Positions 56,785-64,000 of a stretch of DNA of 64,000 nucleotides are shown in pieces. Position 1 is the stretch's first letter, and each line of letters begins with the position of its first letter. The position numbers were made by a program, and so were the translations under genes. Location: the NCBI GenBank assembly GCA_039654915.1, contig CM077599.1, positions 81,064,001 through 81,128,000 of the forward strand, given 5' to 3'. The notes beneath the pieces were generated by a model, which worked only from the letters and a program-made list of their open reading frames with translations, made no database searches and was not told the origin of the DNA. This DNA is from Aquilaria yunnanensis. Taxonomy: Eukaryota; Streptophyta; Magnoliopsida; Malvales; Thymelaeaceae.

Positions 56785-57658
56785 AATAGTGTTGACACCC
56801 AATTTCGTCCAACCATTAAATCATTAAACATAAAAAAAAATAATTAATTAAAAAAATAATAAATATATTATTTTAGTGAGGGCGTTTTTTTTGTTTTATA
56901 GTATGTGTGTATATAAAAAAAATTAAAACTTAAAAAAAATTAAATTTAAAGATTTAAATTAATTAAAAGTTTTTTATTATTAATTAAAAATTAATAAATA
57001 AAAAAAAGAGAGAGAATTAATTAAAAAAAAAATTTCTTTTTTCTCTCCCTCAGATTCTCATTGTTTTTTTTGGGCCACCTGCTCAGGAGACTTTGCTCTC
57101 TTCGGGCGAAAAAAATTCCTCACCAGCTCCACCTGCTCTCCGTCTTTTCTGTCATCTCCCTCTGACCTAAAAAAGGGCTCTCCAAAAAACTTCCCCAGTT
57201 GATTTCAATAGCTCGCTCACCTCCCCCTCTCCAGACAATCAGGCTCCCAGAGCTCTCTCTCTCTCTCTCCTCTTTCTCTCGACTCACAGGCCTCTCTCTC
57301 TCTTCTTCTTCTCTGCTTCTCTTCCCTTTCAGGAACTCTCTCTTTCTCCCGAATCGATTTTTTTTTATCTGTCAAAGGCTAAAAAAAAAAAACGAAACTC
57401 TTCCTTCTTCTCCTCCTCCTCCTTTCTCTACCATCTTCGGTCTCCTCCCCACAGTACGCAGCCAGCCGCTCACTTCAGGTCAGAAGCAAGTGGAAATCGT
57501 AGGCAGAGAAACTACGACATCGGGCCTCGATTCCAACAGCAAATCAACGACAGAATTGCGACGGCCGAGAGGGAGTGATGGAATCGCATGATTCATCCTC
57601 CAGTTCTGTCTGAGTTCATCCCTCGGTTTTGTCTATTTTTCCGTCCCTGGCGACCGCT

Positions 57659-57769
57659 GGCGTCTTCATCACTGGTGGCTCCAGCGGCGTTGGCCTCGCA
57701 ATCGCCCATCGCGCCGCCTCCAAGGGTACCCAGATCTCCCTTTTCGCCCGCTCCCTCAAGAAGCTCCGG
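57659..57769 (+). pseudogene. Captured fragment resembling 3-ketodihydrosphingosine reductase
   Basis: Within the solo LTR, a GC-rich stretch reads GVFITGGSSGVGLAIAHRA followed by ASKGTQISLFARSLKKL. The TGGSSGVG is the TGxxxGxG dinucleotide-binding motif of short-chain dehydrogenases, and the flanking HRAxSxGxxxSxxARS pattern is that of plant TSC10/KDSR enzymes, which reduce 3-ketodihydrosphingosine in the ER during sphingolipid synthesis. About 37 residues survive, then similarity stops. The surrounding frame (57629-57964) is otherwise low-complexity Pro/Ser. Interpreted as a host exon piece captured by the retroelement; by-eye match only. Confidence 0.6.
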
Positions 57770-58766
57770 GGAGATCTCGCTCTCTCTCTCACCAGACTTC
57801 TCGCCTTCCCTGCCTTGCCACTTCTCTATCTCTCTCCGCCTCCCTCTCCAGCCAACGCCATCATACACTGTTCGTCTCCGTCACCTTTTCCCCGACATCG
57901 TCCCCTTCCATGGCCGTCTTTCCTGTCTCCGTCGTGTCAACTCGACGCCGACGAGGCTAACTAAGTGGCCTCTGCCCCCTCTGTCGTTGCCCTCAACGGA
58001 GAAGAAGAAGAACGAGGCCGTTTGTTGCCAAAAATTCAAAAGAGTTAATTTTTAATGGTATAACTTCCCTTTACTCCTTCATCTTCCCATATTTATTTAT
58101 TTTGATAGCTAATTCTCTTTTATTTTGCAGATTAGTCATTGACAGCAAGTTTTTATTTATTTATTGTTTTCCTTGTTTCCTTTGTTGTTGTTTGCTTGAT
58201 CTCACATTAACTTGGTCATTAAATTGATATAGGAGAAAAACATAGGATGTTGATTTGATATATGCATTTATTTATTTATTTATTTTTATTTTTTTAGAAT
58301 AGCTTAATTTTAATTTCTTGTAATGCATTTAATGTGTATTAAATTATTGGTCAAGCAATATTTAAATTTTTGGAAAATCCGTCCTAAGATGGATTATATA
58401 TCCATGTCCGGGTGATCCGATAGGATTTATGTCTTGGATAATTATTAAAAAAAAAAGACTTACAAAACAATAACAAAAAATATAGAAAAGGAATTATGAA
58501 AATCCTAAATTTCTAGTAAAAATAAAGAGATAATCGCTGCGTCACTTGACAAACCCAGGACCGATCGCCGAAAAATTATCCGCCGTCGAGTGATATCAAA
58601 TCGAGACAAAAATCCGATTGCAAACCCGCTGCTTAATAAAAAATTGATTCAAATCTCGGTACACTTCCTTTCAAATCCTCCAACTTTTTATTTCATTTAT
58701 ACAAGTCACTAACCTTTTAATTTTTACAGAATTAATTACTAACAACTAACTTCACTAACCACTCAC

Positions 58767-58767
<1 letters not shown>

Positions 58768-58809
<42 letters not shown>

Positions 58810-58929
58810 AGTCACTAAGCTTTTAATTTCTGCACAACTAACTTTTATTATTATTATTATTATTACTAACAACTAACTTTTATTATTATTATTATTATTA
58901 TTAACAACTAACTTTTATTATTATTGTTG

Positions 58930-58965
<36 letters not shown>
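58768..58965. repeat. (ATT)n microsatellite cluster
   Basis: Several ATT/TTA runs separated by AACAACTAACTTT, themselves tandemly repeated three times. Confidence 0.95.
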
Positions 58966-58966
<1 letters not shown>

Positions 58967-58989
58967 TGGAAGGTTATACCTCCTATTTT

Positions 58990-59620
58990 TTTAAGTGGAT
59001 GGCCAAAAGGCCCCACTTTATTCATATTTATTTATTTATTGTCCTTTAATTTTCCTTTATTTATTTTATGTGCTTTTTATTTGTTTATTTATTTGCATAT
59101 GTTATTTAATTTGTACAATTTTTTTAAGTGGATGGCCAAAAAGCTCAACTTTTTCTTTATTTATTTAATTTCCTACAATTATTTACTTTATCGCACTTTT
59201 ATTTTTTAAGTGGATGGCAAAAAGCCCCATCTTTATTTATTTATTTTTCTTACAATTATTTACTTTACCCATTTTTATTTTTTATGTGGACGGCTAAACC
59301 CCAACTTTCTTCATGTATTTACTTTTCGGTATTTATTTACTTTATGTACTTTCATTTTCTTAAGTAGACGGCTAAATGCTTCACTTTCTTTATTTATTAT
59401 TCTGCATTTTATTTATTTCTTTATTCATTTAATTTCTATACTTTATTTATTTATTTATTTATTTACTTTTTCTGTGTTTTATTTTTACATAGATGATTAA
59501 ACTCCCCCATAGTTTATTTACTTTCTTTTCATTTTTTTTCACAATGTGAATAATTAACCTTGTTTGCTTATTTTTTTTATGGCTAGTCAAAAGCCCACTT
59601 TCTATTATTACAAAAAATCC
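58990..59620 (+). repeat. Degenerate tandem repeats in the large LTR
   Basis: About seven diverged copies of TTTAAGTGGATGGCCAAAAAGCC plus a TTTATTTATT tail, at about 58993, 59123, 59204, 59281, 59358, 59485 and 59570, spaced about 75-130 bp. Open frames here come from the repeats. Confidence 0.75.
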
Positions 59621-60481
59621 CCCATCCTTTATTATTTGAAATACATATTTTGTTTAATAACAAAAAGTTAACCTCTTGTTCCTTTTATCAAAATAAATAA
59701 AAAAAAGTCATAATTGACCGATTCAACAAAAAATCAACTTTTGTTTTAAAAAAATATATTTTTAGATCTATGAATTAGATGATTACTTTAAAAATCTTTT
59801 ATCAAACAAAAATAAGATAATATTTTCTTTTTTTAAAAAATAATAATAAAAAAAATAAAAAAATTATTTATTAAGGCCATTAAAATTCCCAAATTTCACA
59901 AAAATTTATGAAAAATTTAATAAATTACAAATTTTAAATTAAAATCCATGTCCGGGTGATCCGATAGGATTCATGGCTTGGAGAAAACATAAAATTTTTA
60001 AATGAAATGAAATTAAATACAAAAGGATAAAAATCCATATTCTGATAATTGTGCAGAATTTATGATATGGATTATTAATTAATTAAAATATTTAATAATT
60101 AACTAAAATTTCATCAAATTCCGTGTCCGGGTGATTCGGTAGATTCCATGGTTCGGAAATATCAACTTTATTATAAAATTATGCAATTTAATTATCAAGT
60201 TTTTTTTAAAAAATCCAAATTAATTCATTAATCCACATCTTGACGATTTCAGTTAAAATTTCTGGTTTCGAAAATTAACTGAAGTTTTTTAAAAGCAAAG
60301 CAAAACAAAATTAAAATCAACTAAGGTACCAATTTTTGGGCGTTTTAACAAAGTTGTTTTAATGTAACCGTACTCCTGAACCCATGAACTCTCGCAGACC
60401 ATTTTTAAGATATCCAATCGACCTGAGCAAAAACCGATTGGTGGCGACTCCCGAAAACGACCCTCACATTGCCACAAATAG

Positions 60482-60665
60482 GTAAGTTTGTAACAAAAAA
60501 TAAAATTCAGTGACAACTTAAGAATTTTTTTAATGTTCTAGTCTTAATATAAATTCAATCAAATAGACAATTATCAAATTGGGTTTCATTAAAGGAATAA
60601 AATAACTTATAATGCAAGGGTAAAAATGTCATTAAATATTTTGACACCTTCGTGCTTTTTATAGA
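60482..60665 (+). repeat. AT-rich repeat family X, copy 4 (right part)
   Basis: Continues copy 4 after the LTR (AAGTTTGTAACAAAAAATAAAATTC) and ends with the ATTAAATATTTTGACACC block. Joined to its left part it makes a unit of about 1.16 kb. Confidence 0.75.
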
Positions 60666-61320
60666 CAATAGTCTTTGATAGGTTCTTTAAACATAAGTAA
60701 AGTGTATGTAATTAGTATAAATTTATCTAGCATTTTGAATATTAAAAATATATTAAAAATTTTTATTAATTAAATAAATAATATTTAGTATTATATTTAA
60801 AAAAATTTTAATAAATTTATCAAAAAACATAGTAGGCATAAATAGAAAAAAAAAAGAAAAGAAAACACACACTATAAATATAAAAAGTACAACTTAATGT
60901 TAAGTATACCATTAGTTTTTATTTGAAATTAAATAAATAGTGCTATATTTTATCCAATTTAAATAAACTGCTAATATAAAGAATAAGATAAATTTTATAA
61001 ACAATCCCTAATATTTAATTTATGCTTTCTTTTCATTTTTAACCTATTAGCATTCTATTGTAGCTCTAAACTTTTTTTAAATATTCCATATTAGTCTTTA
61101 GTTAGATGAAACCTATTAACTTAGAGAAACTAAGTCTATGTAACATCAATTTTTTAAAATTATTTTAAACTACTTGATAATTTCTCTCTTAGAAATTTGA
61201 ACTGGTAAGGGATTTACAATTAAATAAACACCTGCATATCAATTTTTCCATATGTGAAATAATTATTTTGTATAATGTATGCACTTATTGTGTAACAACT
61301 TTTGGTCAGGTTAACAAATT
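60666..61320 (+). repeat. AT-rich repeat family X, copy 5 (tandem, partial)
   Basis: Restarts the unit (TTCTTTAAACATAAGTAAAGTG) directly after copy 4, repeating the tandem arrangement of copies 2 and 3. Confidence 0.7.
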
Positions 61321-62160
61321 AAATCTACTGGGATAAATTTTTTGATTTTTTTAGATTGGAAACATAATAGATAGAAGTTTATGATCAAATTTAGCTCACA
61401 TAAATCATAGATATTGAAGAATATTAATCTTTTATCTAAGTTAAAAAGCAAACAAATTGAAGATTATATTTAGAGTAATTTTCATGGGGGTACCTTACAT
61501 TTAATTTTATTTTTGATTTGATCTTAAATATATCTACTAATTAAATTGACAATTAAAATATTAATCTATGAATGTACTCTTAAGTGTTAATAAAAATATT
61601 TCATTGAAGTTAAAAGGTAATGAAATTGATAAAATCATGTGCTTAAGATCTTGTTTAATAATAGTATGAAATAAAGGAGAAGTTTGTTGCAAAATTAAAC
61701 TTTAACACCTCAATGATCGAAAAAAATATAATTTGATAGTTTAATAAAAAAATTTGAACCTTAAAAGAGGCTAGTTTCTAATATGCTAAAAAGATGATTT
61801 TCCAACGGGCAAATGCGTTGGGTTGATGGCTAGTGTGGACAAACTTTTCCAATGGTTTTACATTACAAAGTGCAAATAGATTAAAATATGAGATCTCAAA
61901 TGAAAAAGAATTGAAAATTAGGGTTGTCTTGAAGCATTTAACCATTATCCTAAAATAGTTAAATTACAATAATAATTTTATTTAAAAATTATAATATATT
62001 AGACTTTAAGGACAAAAAAGTCATTTCATATCTGTGTACCTTCATATATATATATAAGCACGGAAGTCCACAAATATTGATTGAATTTTTTATCCTTATA
62101 TTATAAGTTATTTTGTTATTTTTATAAAACCTAATTTTATCAATATTGTTACCCATTCCA
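61321..62160. other. AT-rich non-coding DNA
   Basis: Nothing recognised beyond general similarity of composition to family X flanks. Confidence 0.4.
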
Positions 62161-64000
62161 TGGTAGTCCAATCATGGTGCCAAAATTATGTATTTAAACT
62201 CTCCGGATTGGTAATGTTCTGTAGGCCATCAGAACACTATCCGTAGTGTGCACACCCAAGTGGCTCTCTTGGGCACTATGTAAACACATGCATATTGGTC
62301 CAACCATCACATACATATTCACATTTCATGCACACCATGGCAGTAAAGAAGGAAAAAAAACTAGCACAAGTCTTAATCTTGGCTACCACACATTAGGCAA
62401 TCTTATTAAATTCTAGTGACCAGCCACTACGCCTGTAACTTCCACTAATAAACTGTATCATTATAGCCACATACTGTCCCTATTTTCTTTCCTCCATTAC
62501 CAAGTAGAGACTTAGAGCAAACCAAGGAATTTTGTTTTACATCAATAGCCCACCTATGGACCAAGTTATGGATTTTTTAAGTTGGTTACAAAATTCTGAC
62601 CAAATGAACAGTAACTTACAAATTTTGCAACGTCATATCTTTGGCTACATGGCTCTAATTCTAGAAATTCTAAATCCCAGTGAATCCTTTAGATGTCATC
62701 TAGGTGTGGTCAAAATTTCATACCAAGATTCATTCTACACAAAGAGATATTAAACTTTAGGTACAGGGTCGAAATTCTGACAACTTTTGGACCATTTTAC
62801 CCATACAAAATTTCATAAGTGTGCAAACACTTCATTCACAAGGGGAAAGCCCTCCAAAAGTATCCCATATATGTCCATTACATGTAGGAAATACATTCCC
62901 TTTCATTTAACAACTTTATGTGCCCAAGATAGAATTTACAAGTAAGCAGCCCATCATTCACACTTAGGCAGATTTGCACCACATCACTTACATAGCCAAA
63001 ACATTACTCAAATATTCACATAATTGTCTCATTTTATATAGACTACATATACATGCATACATGCACTAAAATATGGTCTTAACTTAGCTACATATGCACC
63101 TTAGGTTACAGGAGGTCCTAAGACATAATGGACTCCAAAAACATGATGTTGGACAGCTACAGCACAACACAATAAGTATCACCATTAAAAATACCACCAA
63201 ACTTTCTAGATCATAACTAGACATATGAAAGTTCATGTACCTGAAATTTCAAATTAAAACTCAAACGACAAAGGTTACTTTGAAGGTGATTTTTCAGCTA
63301 AACCTGAAATGAAAAAATTGAGGGGAGTAAGTTTCATTCCAAAACGTAGTAAAGGTAACACTTGGATTCAATAGACAATTTACCATCATTAAAATCTGCA
63401 TCCAAAGATACTAAAAAAAAACCACAATGCATATATACAAGATATAATAACCAAATGCAGTAGCCATTCACAACAAACAAACACATGAAATGCAGCAACA
63501 ACAATAACCATAGGTTAGTCCATAAAACATGCAATAAACTTAAATAAATCACTATAGCAACCCTCCTCAAGTTAATGCTTGGCCTTAGAAGGATTTTAAC
63601 AGTAGTTAGTACTAACTTGGGCTCTAAAAACCCTTATTTCTTGCTGTCATCTTTAGTATGGTAACATTAAGGCCGAAACCTTGCCATGCTTCTTTCCCTT
63701 TAACCCATACTTTGTTTCTGGAGCTTTTTGCTCTCTTCCAAACATGGTATTAGCTTCATGGATGTTTGGAAATATAGTAAAAAATTTAGGAAACTTTAGA
63801 AAACTCTTATTTCACTACCATCTTTATGCACTTCACACTAGGTCACAAAACCTTCAATAAGTGTACTCCTCTCACTAAGCTTGGTTCATCAGGCTCATGG
63901 CTCTCTTCCAAGCTTAGCCATAGCTCCATGGATGCTTGAGAATACAGTAAACAATCCATGAGAGTAAGAGAACCCTTACCTTAAGTGTATGCTAAAATTG
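62161..64000. other. Unassigned region, possibly the start of another LTR element
   Basis: Composition changes to less AT-rich text without coding frames. Phrases such as CATATCTTTGGCTACATGG and a loosely duplicated CTCTCTTCCAA...GCT(C/T)CATGGATG block (about 63730 and 63900) are typical of non-coding LTR-retrotransposon sequence, but no terminus, PBS or domain is visible before the window ends. Confidence 0.3.

Larger units (their letters stand above)
56790..60476 (+). repeat. Large solo LTR (3.7 kb, Ogre/Tat-like style)
   Basis: Starts TGTTGACACCCAATTT and ends CACATTGCCACA, flanked by a perfect 5-bp duplication AATAG (56785-56789, 60477-60481) and splitting a family X repeat. No second LTR or retroviral domain is inside. 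The 3' end has GATTGGTGGCGACTCC, a word found near the PBS/LTR end of Ogre-type elements, and its great length also fits. It holds a C/T-rich tract (57030-57440), a GC-rich coding-like island (57450-58050), a TTTA/ATT microsatellite zone, degenerate tandem repeats and three copies of GTCCGGGTGATCCGATAGG or close variants (about 58408, 59951, 60124). Confidence 0.82.

Noticed and set aside
57199..58055. Pro/Ser/Leu-rich open frames in the large LTR as a host gene
   Set aside because: Low-complexity C/T-rich LTR sequence; only the 37-residue Rossmann-like piece has family character.
59128..59500. Two Phe/Leu/Tyr-rich open frames suggestive of a membrane protein
   Set aside because: Generated by TTTATTTA microsatellite and tandem repeats in the LTR.
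58768..59500. CRISPR-like array
   Set aside because: Plant nuclear DNA; the repeats are degenerate microsatellites without conserved spacers of even length.

Overview
This window is flowering-plant nuclear DNA from a repeat-dominated region. The evidence is nested plant LTR retrotransposons, two Mutator-like (MULE) DNA transposons, TRIMs, a Stowaway-type MITE, and broken plant gene families (F-box, CC-NBS-LRR, receptor-like kinase). It is AT-rich apart from a GC-richer retrotransposon at the left end. I see no intact ordinary host gene and cannot name the species. All alignments, divergence counts and domain calls were made by eye.

Layout. 1-9349: a minus-strand Ty3/gypsy element of the Tat type, with two LTRs (the left one cut by the window edge), a single-frame gag-pol carrying five nonsense codons, two RNase H domains, and a spliced, decayed antisense ORF. 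It sits in the reverse transcriptase of a plus-strand Ty3/gypsy chromovirus, whose 3' half and 2.1-kb LTR occupy 9350-13850. That LTR abuts a truncated F-box gene (13851-14243). 14.2-31.5 kb holds AT-rich dispersed repeats, a T-rich minisatellite, an inverted pair of 1.5-kb LTR-like blocks and several TRIMs. One TRIM is a multi-LTR tandem flanked by a single 5-bp target duplication; another is head-to-head.

31.5-48.7 kb is a nest of DNA transposons. MULE-1 (32469-40521, about 198-bp TIRs) carries a MuDR-type transposase split by a 2.5-kb solo LTR (34586-37091). MULE-2 (43030-48530, about 202-bp TIRs) lies in the right arm of a hAT-like foldback element (41793-48685) that also has a Stowaway MITE in its left arm. 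The two MULEs have different TIRs but the same plan: a transposase read from one TIR, and convergent to it from the other TIR a small gene for a GRF-type zinc finger plus a transmembrane segment (with a clear coiled coil in MULE-2). This copies the two-gene plan of maize MuDR, with a different second gene, and is the best candidate here for an under-described system.

48.7-64 kb: a solo LTR of the same chromovirus family (49170-51195, TSD AACTT), a CC-NBS-LRR pseudogene with a large internal deletion (51698-53068), a receptor-like-kinase pseudogene (55215-55835), and tandem 1.2-kb AT-rich units. One of those units is split by a 3.7-kb solo LTR (56790-60476, TSD AATAG) that contains a captured piece resembling the Rossmann exon of 3-ketodihydrosphingosine reductase. 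The last 2.7 kb holds nothing I can name with confidence.
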